DNA of 40,259 nucleotides. It comes from Chara braunii. Taxonomy: Eukaryota; Streptophyta; Charophyceae; Charales; Characeae. Every line of letters starts with the position of its first letter. Position 1 is the first letter of the stretch. A program made the translations under genes and the position numbers. The DNA is taken from contig BFEA01000516.1 in NCBI GenBank assembly GCA_003427395.1, forward strand, positions 385,293 through 425,551, given 5' to 3'. Of the stretch, positions 10,133-19,085 are shown one piece after another. Below the pieces are notes generated by a model. The model saw nothing but the letters and a program-made list of their open reading frames with translations. It was not told where the DNA came from and did not search any database.

Positions 10133-11072
10133 GGTCTGACTGGGCTGGGAGGTCCTCATAAAGTTTGGGGAAACCCAACGCTTTGTTTCGTTTTGGTTTC
10201 GCATGAATTAGTCAGACCCTTCTATAAGTTTAGGGGGTCTGATTACTCTGGAGGCTGGGAAGTCCCCATAAGTTTGGGGAGACCCGGTGCTGTGGTTTGC
10301 ATGGAGGGTTGGACCGCTCTATAAGTTTAGGTGGCCTGACTGCTCTGACTTGCGAGGGCTTGATTGTGGTTGATTTTCAAGGGCTCAGGGCATTCAATAA
10401 GTTTTAGTGCTTTGAGTTGCCTTGTTTCCTTTTTGGGTTTTCTCAGTTTCTTTGGTTTCTGAACGAGGAGGCTGAGTTGTTCTATAAGTTTAGGTGACTC
10501 ATTCTCTTCCTGCATTTATTTGAGAAAGCGAATTTGGCAAAGGGCAGTCTGTTTTGTAAGTTCAGGTGGTCTAGCACAATGCCACGCACATGATGGAATC
10601 AGGTGGAGAGGCAGACCCTTCTGTAAGTTCATGGGGTTTGACTCAAAGCCCGCACATGCTGGAACCAGAGGTTGTAATTTGGCTATACTTTACTATTACT
10701 ATTCTATTTATGAACAGGCTAGTCAGGCATGGGTTCCATAAGATTCAATGGCCTGGCTATAGCTTATCATAAGTTGAAGAGAGTATAACTAAAAGTAAAA
10801 CTGAAGGTAGTCTGGGCCGACTGAGCATTGTTTCTAAGATGAATGGCCCAGTCCTACGCCCCCTTGAAGACTAAGTTCAGAGATATGTATACAACTTGGG
10901 TATTAAACAGGGAAGGGCGACTAAGCATTGTTTCTAAGATGAATGACTTAGTCATATGCCCAAGGCAAAAGAAAAGTAGTTGTGCAACCTGTTCGTGTAT
11001 ATTAGATGGCTGAGTCAGACAAGTTCCATAAGATTCGATGGCCTGATTTTATGCCCTATGTAAGTTGGGAAT
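10133..11072 (+). repeat. Array of at least twelve related stem-loops
   Basis: A conserved loop (TTCTATAAGTTTAG, varying to TTCCATAAGATTCA and GTTTCTAAGATGAA) recurs with its ATAAG/CTAAG core near 10158, 10223, 10268, 10320, 10396, 10483, 10555, 10622, 10738, 10836, 10936 and 11028. In eleven of twelve units the flanks pair although their sequence differs: TCAGACCC/GGGTCTGA, TCCCC/GGGGA, CTCAGGGCA/TGCTTTGAG, TGAGTTG/TGACTCA, CAGACCC/GGGTTTG, AGTCAGGC/GCCTGGCT and GACTAAG/CTTAGTC among them, several through G-U pairs or paired changes. Spacing is 45-115 bp and the spacers are mostly unrelated, unlike a simple tandem repeat. No coding frame runs through it. The function is unknown; an RNA structural array is the plain reading. 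Confidence 0.8.
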
Positions 11073-11329
11073 AAAGGGTTAAATCATTAAAAGACTACGA
11101 TCTATTGTTTGCTAAGTTGACTTGGCGCTAGTGAGAGTACTTACCTTTGTGGCTTGGCATTGCACGTGACTGAGTGAGGCTACTACTTGGTCTGAGATTC
11201 AGTTTGACAGGTAGTTGCTTTAGAGGCTCGCCACATGCTAGAGCGATAAGAATTAGCTCAATTCCTGCATTTGTTGAATTAAGTTTTTTTACTTAGATCA
11301 ATTATCGCATTTTCTGGGAACTTTTGTTG

Positions 11330-11660
11330 TACTTGGTCTTGTATAAATTTTGGCAAACTACTTTCTCTACGGGAAGCGATGCCGAAATTTCTACAAATCC
11401 AGGGAGTTAGTTAATCTTTGGCTTTCCAAAGTTCAACTTGTCTAAAGTTCATATATGGGTTAGTAAAAATGTGAAAAGTCTCATTTTCTAAAGGGAGTGC
11501 TGCGCAAATTTCTGCTAATTCAGGGAGTTAGACAAAATTGGACTTTGGGAACTCAAATACTATTTCTGTTTTCATATTTGGGCTGATATAAATTCTGAAA
11601 AGACACTTTTCCTACGGGAAGCGCTGCCGAAATTTTCTTGATTTAGAGGAGATAGATATT
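11330..11660 (+). repeat. Three diverged 122-bp tandem units
   Basis: Units share TATAAATT..GGGAAGCGCTGCCGAAATTT and CCAGGGAGTTAG. The GGGAAGC / GGGAGTGC landmark sits at 11371, 11493 and 11616, giving periods of 122 and 123. Each unit holds a small GGGAAGCGCTGCC palindrome. The divergence between units shows the array is old. Confidence 0.85.
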
Positions 11661-12302
11661 CTGACAGGTGGCGATTCTGACGATCTACCCTGAATAGGGG
11701 AGATTCTGCCATTAGTCTACCTTTGCTTTGGGCACTGGCGTAGGCTTAGACTTAGTTGGCAGATAACTTTGAGTGAGAATGTGCTATGGAGGTTCATCCC
11801 CCATATGTTGATGATTTAGCTTGGGCATTGACCTGTCTTATGGTACAGACCTTTCTTGGACACTTGATTCAGGACTTGGGCTAGTTCAGCTTGATCCTAT
11901 AAGGATCATCTTTTGTTATCACTGATAATATGTCGGTTGCCGATTCGTCGGTTTACGATTGAACTCCAATCCGCTCCTGCCACTCTACCTAAAGACTTTA
12001 GCCTTGTGATTTGAACTGTTTTGTTGTGTTTTCACCCGGACTTTATTTTGAATGACCATTTAAGGAAAAGTACTGAGTATTTTATTTTGAGGAGTTGCAC
12101 AAGAGTGAGGCTTGTATGGCTAAAAGCAAGGGGTGTGAGTGCAGATAATGGTTGAAGTTGCCCCTGTGTAGTGTGTGGACTTTTGTTGGATCTTTGATGT
12201 GATTGCAGGTATGGTTGTGGTTTGGACTCTGGATGTGACTGCCTGCGATTACACATGTATATGGCTGAGAGGAGTCCCACTGTGAGTGTGAGAAATGATC
12301 GT
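11661..12302. other. Non-coding sequence upstream of a TATA box
   Basis: No gene, repeat or RNA identified. It links the 122-bp array to the TATA box and could be promoter (U3-like) sequence if the block ends in an LTR. Confidence 0.3.
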
Positions 12303-12310
12303 CGTATATA
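12303..12310 (+). promoter_or_regulatory. TATA box upstream of the hairpin cluster
   Basis: TATATAAA within GTATATAAATAAGCC. The consensus fits an RNA polymerase II TATA box, and the next 1.06 kb contains the hairpin cluster and the right end of the block. Activity is inferred only. Confidence 0.4.
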
Positions 12311-12467
12311 AATAAGCCTTATGTATATACTTATATGTGCCTTGGGTATGCGCGCGGCTTACTGTGATCGTGCGCAAGGGTTGACCAGATTATGGCTTGA
12401 GAGAAAAGGAAGACCCTCTGTTATCCTTTGTTTTTTAGAAAATTTTATAGTCGGACGCTGGGATTCA

Positions 12468-13368
12468 AGGTCCTTGTCCAGGACGTCCCAAACCCTAGAC
12501 TCTGCAGGGAAGGAATCTGCTCTGTGCAGAGCCTATTTGCCTTGCCTACCGAGACGCTCAGACCAAAGGCCGGAGGTCTCGCGGCGGCTACACGACTATC
12601 CCTTCAACCGTGCAATATCGTGAGGGATTAGACCCTCACGACACTTCGAGTCTGACACTTGAGTGTCATAAGCGGTACTCAGATCCACGAGGGACCGCTT
12701 GATTATGAGCACCACATAGTACGCCATCATTGCGACTGCTTGCGTACGCTTGCAATGCGAGTCGATATGAGTTAGCCCTGCGTCCGCACGGTTTTATATT
12801 AAGTCTCGCGCGCGACGCCTATCCGATTTCCGTGTCGGAAAGTTATGGGATGGCTACTGAAGGGACTAGGAGTGTTGCAGCGTGGTTCGATGTGTGTGCG
12901 TGTGTGTGTTTTATTTTTGTGTTCGTAAAGCGGTGTGCGCGTGGTGTGTGGGATGCGTCCTAGTCGACCGACGACGAGTCGCGCTTGGGACCTCAGCCCT
13001 CCCAAGATGTCGGTTCGCGTGCGGGTCCGATAGGTGTATTACCGCACGTACCCCCTATGCTACAGGGAACGGGAAACGCCCTCGGCTGGTCCACCTCTGC
13101 GATTGCAACTGAGTAGCTTTCGTACTGTGGACTGGTAGCTCGGCGGGGATACGCCCACCGAAGGGAGGTGACAACTCCCGTAAGGTGGAGGTAAGTTGTG
13201 CCTCGCGTAGACCCTATCCTATCGTAGGGGCTCGCGAGAGGTGTGGCTGGCGCACTCGGCCGGAGCGGCTTGCGGAAGCTCCATGTATATTCGCAACGAA
13301 GGATTTAAAAACGACTCCTGTGTGACGCGGCCGAGAGGGTCCCGCGTTGCCTCGTGTGGTGCGGGACC
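12468..13368 (+). other. Cluster of strong hairpins in non-coding DNA
   Basis: Perfect or near-perfect stems: CTCTGCA/TGCAGAG (12500/12525), CGTGAGGG/CCCTCACG (12619-12640, loop 6), TGACACT/AGTGTCA (12653-12668), AAGCGGT/ACCGCTT (12670/12694), CGGcGGG/CCCaCCG (13141-13160), GGGAG/CTCCC (13163-13179), a compound CTCGCG+CCCTA / TAGGG+CGCGAG (13202-13238) and GGTCCCGC/GCGGGACC (13338/13361). They share no sequence with each other. A consensus 5' splice donor (AGGTAAGT) lies at 13189-13196. I see no coding frame. Confidence 0.6.
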
Positions 13369-13380
13369 GATGCGCTCGAC

Positions 13381-13512
13381 ACCGGTGCATACCATCACTC
13401 TCCATAGGCTGTCATGTAGGCAAGCAGCTAAGACTGCTGTGTAGTTCTATCTTCCAAACTTCATTCTCAGTAGGTGACCCCGATAGCTTGCCGTCATTAC
13501 AATTGTATGTCT
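13381..13512 (+). repeat. 132-bp direct repeat, right copy
   Basis: Partner of 6061-6192, gapless at offset 7320. Here the repeat runs directly into the short retroposon at 13530, which suggests that the repeat is the head of that retroposon family or that the retroposon inserted at its edge. Confidence 0.9.
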
Positions 13513-13529
13513 GTTCACACAAACAACTA

Positions 13530-13672
13530 CAATGTTCTGGGACACTGGACCCGATTTCCAACAGGTGTCACTCCCCACCAATAGATGGAGCCTCCCCGAC
13601 GGTGCGAGCGGTGCCTGCTCTTACCAACACCCCTAGCTTCAGCTCGGGTGTTCTCAGGAAAAAAAAAAAAAA
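13530..13672 (+). mobile_element. Short poly(A)-tailed retroposon sharing the LINE 3' tail
   Basis: Contains CTGGGACACTGGACCC, GATTTCCAACAGGTG, CTCCCCACCAATAGATGG and CTCGGGTGTTCTCAGG, then 14 A residues (13659-13672). The same order of blocks is found at 22035-22173 and 23480-23600, and its first block follows ORF2 in all three LINE copies. Either a SINE that borrowed the LINE 3' end or a severely 5'-truncated LINE copy. Confidence 0.75.
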
Positions 13673-13742
13673 GTCAGATTGTGCTTGGTCTCCGTGCAGT
13701 CTATATGGCTGGGGTATTCGGTTTGGCTCTTGAATTTCGGGA

Positions 13743-13876
13743 TTAAACCACCAGTACCTTTCCCTGCTATTTTTTCAGAGGCGCGCCGGGTAACGTGCTG
13801 ATCGGAAATGGAAGGGTGGCCGCTGATAAATCGAATCGACGATCACTCTTGATTTTTGGGCCGACGCGCAGAGCCC
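13743..13876 (-). mobile_element. TTAA-type MITE, copy 2 (right end lost)
   Basis: Starts TTAA + ACCACCAGTAC, the terminus of the complete element at 24822-24972. It shares GATAAATCGAATCGAC and a GGGCcGaCGCGCAG block with the reverse complement of that element, but the second terminal repeat cannot be found, so it is truncated or degenerate at about 13876. Confidence 0.65.
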
Positions 13877-14218
13877 GAGGCCGACATATGAGAAAGGAAA
13901 TGATGGTTTAAAAAGTGTAGGTTGATGACGGGTGGGAGTTAATCCTTTCCCTACGGGCAAGTAACCAATGCCTCCAGTCGAAGAGTAATCAGTAGCAAAT
14001 AGCGAAGCTGTTTCCGGGGAGCAGTGTCAGTGGCCAAGGCTCTTCCAACCTTAATGGGAAGAGGCGTGAGTGTTTCTATATTGCAATGGTAATATGAGCC
14101 TTGGGCACTGCGCCCTCTTTTCCCTACCCCCCCCCCCCCCAAAAAAAAAAAACTCTAACACGCCATAGCGCTAGCAGCTCATTTGATCTTAGTCTTAAGG
14201 TCAAGAACAATTAGCCCA
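13877..14218. other. Unassigned sequence with a C14-A12 tract
   Basis: No gene. 14127-14140 is C14 followed by A12 (14141-14152), a composite tail also seen at 18557-18584 and, reversed, near 23831-23846. TTGGGCACTGCGC at about 14101 matches the inner end of the TTAA-type MITE. The rest is unremarkable. Confidence 0.5.
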
Positions 14219-14280
14219 CCGTTGGATTTACCACCAACCAACGTTGTTGTATTTGTTCACAGGGTCACAGGGTCTTGAGG
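14219..14280. repeat. 62-bp sequence duplicated around the adapter, copy 1
   Basis: Identical to 14319-14380 as read. The period of exactly 100 bp (62 bp plus the 38-bp adapter) shows the duplication was created with the adapter and is not biological. Confidence 0.95.
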
Positions 14281-14318
14281 CTGTCTCTTATACACATCTA
14301 GATGTGTATAAGAGACAG
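14281..14318. other. Nextera mate-pair junction adapter (artefact)
   Basis: The 19-bp Tn5 mosaic end CTGTCTCTTATACACATCT is followed immediately by its reverse complement AGATGTGTATAAGAGACAG. This exact 38-bp fusion is the circularisation junction of Nextera mate-pair libraries and has no place in a natural genome. With the flanking 62-bp duplication it marks an untrimmed read built into the assembly. Confidence 0.97.
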
Positions 14319-14380
14319 CCGTTGGATTTACCACCAACCAACGTTGTTGTATTTGTTCACAGGGTCACAGGGTCTTGAGG
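14319..14380. repeat. 62-bp sequence duplicated around the adapter, copy 2
   Basis: Second copy of 14219-14280. One copy plus the adapter (100 bp) is probably spurious. Confidence 0.95.
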
Positions 14381-14544
14381 TGACCTCACACTTGCTTGGA
14401 TTTGTTGTTCTGAACCGTAGATTACTGAGATTTATGCTTAGAGACACACAATTGGACTAAGCGAAATCGGGGTCGTATCCCTTTACGCCTCTAACTCCCC
14501 CCGCGCAAGGAGAGAATTCATATAAAAAATAAACGGTATCCCTA
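14381..14544. other. Short spacer before LINE copy B
   Basis: Nothing recognised. LINE similarity starts at about 14545, so this is 5'-flanking sequence of the truncated insertion. Confidence 0.4.
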
Positions 14545-14561
14545 CCCATGGTGTTCCAGAG

Positions 14562-14771
14562 GTGCTTGCAGGGGATTATAATGCAGCGCCTGACCAGGGA
14601 TTGGACATATGGAGAACCCAACCGACCACGATCCATAATGCTGAAGAAGACAAAAAAATGTTATGGGAGTTTTGCTCCTCCCTCCAACTATTCGATACAT
14701 TCAGACAGAGTTACCCCACCGAAAAAACCTTTACCTGCCGGGTAGGCTCTCCAAGTCCCGGATCGATCTGA
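14562..14771 (+). pseudogene. LINE B endonuclease fragment
   Basis: The frame begins MLAGDYNAAPDQGLD; GDYN corresponds to the GDFN motif of LINE EEP endonucleases, followed by a helix ending in CSSLQLFDTFRQ and YPTEKTFTC, which matches the usual DxxRxxxPxxxxFTW pattern. The final SDH motif would follow at about 14845 (a GLDHRM segment in a different frame). The domain is incomplete at its N-terminus. Confidence 0.8.
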
Positions 14772-15214
14772 TTTGGGTTTTTTAGGACCTTCTGGGTAGT
14801 GTGACAACAACCGCAATACTACCAACGGGCCCATACGCCGGTCTAGATCATCGAATGTGCATGGCTATCTGGATTTTCTGCAAGCGCCCGGACCAAGGGG
14901 CCAGCTATTATAAGCTTAATACTTCCCTACTTAGGCTGAAATCCTTCCAAAGCTATTTACGTCAAATTTGGGAATACTGGAAGGAAGACCGCCATCATCA
15001 TGACTCCCAAATCGCATGGTTCAATAATGGACTGTTTTTTCTGGTAATGAAAAGTAACGAGTTTTCTAAACTTTTCGCCTCTCAACGACATCAACAAGAA
15101 ATCTCGATAATGCGAGATCTGGAGGAACTAGAACAATAGGCAAATTCGCATGGATAGGAGCACATGACCACGACACAAGAACTAAAAAAGCTTAAATAAC
15201 TTAAAAAACAACTC

Positions 15215-16700
15215 TTGAACTTTGCAAAATACCGATGGCAGGGAGCTAACTTGCAAGCAAGGCTATCAAAATTATCAACGAAAGGAACCATGGACGCACA
15301 TTTTTTCATAATGATCAATATAGAGGCCCTGTATCACCCAGAAGCAAGGGAGGCGGAGCCAGCCATAACCACGGCTGGATGCACTAAAATTGTGTGGGAC
15401 TTCTACAAAGATTTATTTTCTTCACACTTTCATAATCCTGACGAGATGACCCATAACAGGCAAATTTCAGAGTTTTTAGAGCCCATGGGAAAGATGTTAA
15501 CATCTGAGCAGCAAGAGACCCTTGAAAAACCACTTTCCAAAGAGGAGATATGGACGACCCACATGCAAATGTATGAGAACAAAGCCTCGAGCATAGATGG
15601 TTTCCTGAAAGAGTTTTCAGAATCCATCTGGGAATTCCTCAACCAGGACGTGATTAACTTCTACCGGGAAGTATGGCGGATAGGGGAAATGAGTGAGAGA
15701 GTGGGACAAGGGGTGTTGACCCTGCTCTACAAAAAAGGAGACAAAATGGACATCCGAAATTACCGGCCCATCAAATTTCTCACGGTGGTATATAAAATGC
15801 TTTCGAAAGCCTTGACCAATCGAATGGTCCCGGTTATGGAGGACATTATTCACCCATCCCAGACCGGGTTTATGTAAAATAGAAACATATAGGAAAACAT
15901 CCTCCTTGTGCATGAGGTACTGCAACTTTCCAGGAGCTCCCGCCAGAATGCGGCCTTGGTCTTTACCGACTTTGAAAAAACCTACGATCACGTTGACTGA
16001 AACTTTGGATCAGTCTTTAGGCGGTGGGTTTGGTTTCTTCATCAGAACGCGACCACCTGCATCTAAGTCAATGGGAGTCTGGCGCCATCCTTGAAACTAG
16101 AACGATCAGTCCGCCAAGGGGACCCGATCGCCCCCTTCTTGTTCCTGATTATTATGGAGGCGTTGACCGCCAATCTATGAGCGCACAAGAACATTACTAA
16201 AATCCGAATTGCAAAAATACCGAAGGAGGCCATTCAAATTTGCTCCTTGTTCGCGAATGACCTCACAATCATGGTAGAGGCCACACACAACAACCTAAAG
16301 GAAATCCAGGAAATCATGAGAATATTCGTAAAGGTCTCCGACATGACGGTGAACTGGGGGAGCAAGACACAGGGATGGTGGATACACTACCAGGGAGGGC
16401 GCCCCCCATATTTACCACAAGTAGCATGAAAACCACTGGATGCTCCATTGAGAATCCTTGGGGTATCCATGACAGTTGTTGGATGCCCAACAACCAACGA
16501 CGAATTAATAAGTTATCGTGCCGTGCAAAAACTCGGTAAATGGAATAATAGGCGTACCTCCCTTTTTGGTCGATCATTGGTTATCAGCAACGTCGTCTTT
16601 GTGGCCCTATGGTACAAGTCGGTGCTCTGCGCGCTGAGTAAAGGAGCATTGAAAAGACCTAGGAGAAAGGCATCCCTACCTATGGAGGGGGGACAGTGAA
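15215..16700 (+). pseudogene. LINE B reverse transcriptase region
   Basis: 220 codons at 15215-15877 run through the palm and finger start (LLYKKGDKMDIRNYRPI). Motif A reads FTDFEKTYDHVD (15958-15997) in the next frame, motif B VRQGDPIAPF (16110-16140), and the catalytic motif C reads FANDL (16249-16263), so the first Asp of FADD is Asn. Copy C keeps FADD. That change alone should abolish polymerase activity. Further fragments (16448-16699) give the thumb (GRSLVISNVVFVALWYKS). Confidence 0.85.
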
Positions 16701-17544
16701 AACAACAAGGTCATATGCAGGGTGGCGTGAGACTCAATCATCCAGCCCAAAGCTCGGGGGGGTCTGGGGATCATAGACCCTGCTACGCAGACACAAGCAT
16801 TGCGACTGCAATGGGTGAAAAAATTGATCTTCACACCCCACAGTCCGTGGTGCATAATGGCCCTAGAACACCTCGCTCGTCTGACCCTTGCCACCCCGCA
16901 AGGGGTTCATCCATTGACCTGGCTGGAGGACTGATCCTGGATAATCCCGCGTAAAATCCCGCGCAGAGAAGGAGAAGGGGAAGGGGAAGACTAACCAAGG
17001 GACACCTTTTGACCCTCATTACAGTATGGAGGCAACTCCCACTTCCAAACAGGAACCCCCCGGACCGATGGGAAGAGGTATATCGGCAGCCTCTTTTCGG
17101 CAACCAATGGCTGACAGATAAACAAGGCTACTTCAAGTCAAGCTCAGCCTCACCATGGAAAAGTTGGGTCTAGCAGGGAGTGCTCAGATTAGGGGACCTG
17201 TGGGACTAGGAGAGACGAGACTGGAAATCGTTAAACCAAATGCGGGAAACTTGCGTTACTGCCACCATGTGGAGGAACATCTGGATGAACAAATCGAGAC
17301 TGTACCACTAGTATGGTACCGAATTCTTGAAAAAGGGCCTTCCTTCAAAGAAGGAGATTGGATAGCAACCAAGGACAGACCACCTCGCATCGGTCAGGTA
17401 CATATGATAGATCCCCAGATGACCCTAGAGAAATACTACGCGAGTTAAAAAAATGGAACACTAGAAGGAAGTACAACCTCCTTAAAATGGATAGATAATA
17501 TCTCTCTCTATTGGATCAGGGTTCTGGAAGAGAGTGGGAAAAGG

Positions 17545-18240
17545 GTGGTCTATCAACTGCATTGGGCAATCCACGAATTGGCTCTGGCTCTGGCAGAATG
17601 GACCTGGCTGCTCCCCCAAAGAAAAGGGGGGGGCGCAGTAGGCCACATAACCCTTCATCGGCTGTCCATTAAATCCACCTATAGGATGCTCAGGCCCAAG
17701 AGGAACCTGAGAGATATAGTTATGGATCGCTGGGCCAGACAGCTGAATGTGGACCGCTCCCTCCTGAGACCGATTCGCTGGTTCAGAGATTAAAAAGCTA
17801 AACCTGCGAAAACCTCATCTCTGCAGTGGCAGATAGCGTACCGCTGCCTACCCACAAACGATTGGTTAATTGACAACACTAACCTAGAACAACGGGGATT
17901 GACACTACCATGGTGTCAACGATGTCTACACATGTTTCCCTCCCACAAGAGGGGAGAGACTGTTGAGCACATTTTCATGCGGTGCTCGATAGCCCAATTC
18001 ATGTGCCGGTGGTGGGACCGTATTTGGTGAAAGATGGGGATTGAAATCCCTTCGTCATGGTCATGGGGGGCCATTCTAGTAGGCCATTGGCCCTTGGACA
18101 GGGAAGCCTCGTCCTTCGTGGAGAATATGTTCTGGTTAGGAAGGAGGGCGGTGATGTGGGCTCTTTGGTGGTTGAGGTGCGTTCTGGCCCTGCAAAAGGT
18201 GAGGGTAGAAGGGGAGGAAATCATCGAACAAATCCAGCAA
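17545..18240 (+). pseudogene. LINE B zf-RVT region
   Basis: 17545-17793 encodes a segment ending MDRWARQLNVDRSLLRPI-RWF, and from 17805 a frame gives SSLQWQIAYRCLPTNDWL, then PWCQRC, and ETVEHIFMRC. The Cys-x-x-Cys...His...Cys spacing is that of the reverse-transcriptase zinc-binding domain found C-terminal in plant LINEs. An in-frame stop follows the RWFRD segment. Confidence 0.8.
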
Positions 18241-18472
18241 TAGGTTCAACTAATCTTGGTATGAAGATGATCAGATACGAAATCACAACTGAAGCTTTTC
18301 ACACAGATCACTGACGTCAGAAGAGTGATTACAACATTTTGCAAGGATTGGTTGGGAGGAGAAAGGGAAGGATGGGTAGCAAAGGTCACATGGGGAGGGG
18401 ATAGGGAGGGTGAACCACAAAATCTGGAAGATATGAGGGATATGAGGGATTACAAATTAGAGTTCAAAGATT

Positions 18473-18584
18473 CCATGTTCTCAAATATGTTTCTAATGGG
18501 ACACTAGCCCGGTTCCCAGCACGTGCAGCTCCCCACGAATAAATTGGAACATTGTTCCCCCCCCCCCCCCCCAAAAAAAAAAAA
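18473..18584 (+). mobile_element. Nested short retroposon in LINE B with target duplication
   Basis: An 11-bp direct repeat GTTCAAAGATT flanks the insert (18462-18472 and 18585-18595). The insert carries GGGACACTAGCCCGG, TTCCCAGCACGTGCAGC and CCCCACGAATAAATTGG, then a C-run and 12 A residues. A long target duplication and an A tail show LINE-mediated retroposition. Removing it rejoins the LINE B tail coding similarity. It is a short relative of the copies at 13530 and 22035. Confidence 0.88.
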
Positions 18585-18695
18585 GTTCAAAGATTGGATT
18601 CACATGGAGCCCTCGTTTCCGCTGCGGCCCCCCCACTGACTTCCCTGATCCCTTCCCTCCCCATGCTCTTTCCTTAACAAAAATTCCAGTCTAAT

Positions 18696-19085
18696 CAAGA
18701 TAATGGACCCGAGGCAAGTAAGGAGACGGAAGGAGGTCCCACTGATGCCCCCCAGTGGCTCCTTCCGGTTTCCCTACATGGTACCCAGGCAGGTAATGGG
18801 ACACTGGACCTGGTCTCCAGCCAGCAAAAACTCAAGGACTCAACACAGTTTGGGGGAAGGAACTAGCAGAAAGTTGTGTATCTGGCGCTGTTTTCAGGGC
18901 GAAGAGGTTCCCCCCCACTGTCTTAATCCCTCGTCTAATATCTTGCTCAGTCAATCCCCTGGATCCCAGGGTAATCAATGCCGTACACGGCAGGTTTTGA
19001 GTTTGAAAAGGCAAAAAAAACATGCGCCTGCAGAAATACCACGGCGCGAGTTCGAACGACAATTTGGGTAGGCAAGAATCCATTG
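18696..19085 (+). other. LINE B 3' untranslated region and flank
   Basis: 18799-18820 (GGGACACTGGACCTGG, TCTCCAGCC) is the conserved post-ORF2 motif. After it I see no repeat or gene. The short open frames are not credible. Confidence 0.5.

Larger units (their letters stand above)
6199..13381. mobile_element. 7.2-kb structured non-coding block, probable retroelement
   Basis: Bracketed by the 132-bp direct repeats and bounded by TGTCGGCGC (6199) and GCGCTCGACA (ending 13381), which are inverted TG...CA-type ends. I find no convincing coding region; open frames in the GC-rich part (about 6840-7780) are compositional. Inside are a 14-bp minisatellite (9554-9609), a tRNA-like fold (9773-9854), a stem-loop array (10133-11072), a three-unit repeat (11330-11660), a TATA box (12303) and a hairpin cluster (12468-13368). 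No clear target-site duplication (CCAG at 6195 against CCGG at 13382). It could be a non-autonomous long-terminal-repeat derivative or one very long LTR. 6199-9553 holds nothing else I can name. Confidence 0.4.
14545..18695 (+). pseudogene. LINE copy B: ORF2 (endonuclease, RT, zf-RVT), degenerate
   Basis: Non-LTR retrotransposon ORF2 that would nick the target with an endonuclease and copy its RNA in place. Domain order, in pieces from different frames: C-terminal part of an exonuclease/endonuclease/phosphatase domain (14560-14770), linker (14800-15140), reverse transcriptase (15215-16700), connecting region (16715-17450), zf-RVT domain (17800-18010) and C-terminal tail (18420-18695). The N-terminal half of the endonuclease is missing, a normal 5' truncation. 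Many stops and shifts, and a nested short retroposon at 18473-18584. Closest relative here is copy C. Copy B is the most complete of the three but cannot be active. Confidence 0.88.

Noticed and set aside
10133-11072. CRISPR array
   Set aside because: Repeats are short stem-loops with changing stems and irregular spacing, in eukaryotic transposon-rich DNA, with no cas genes.
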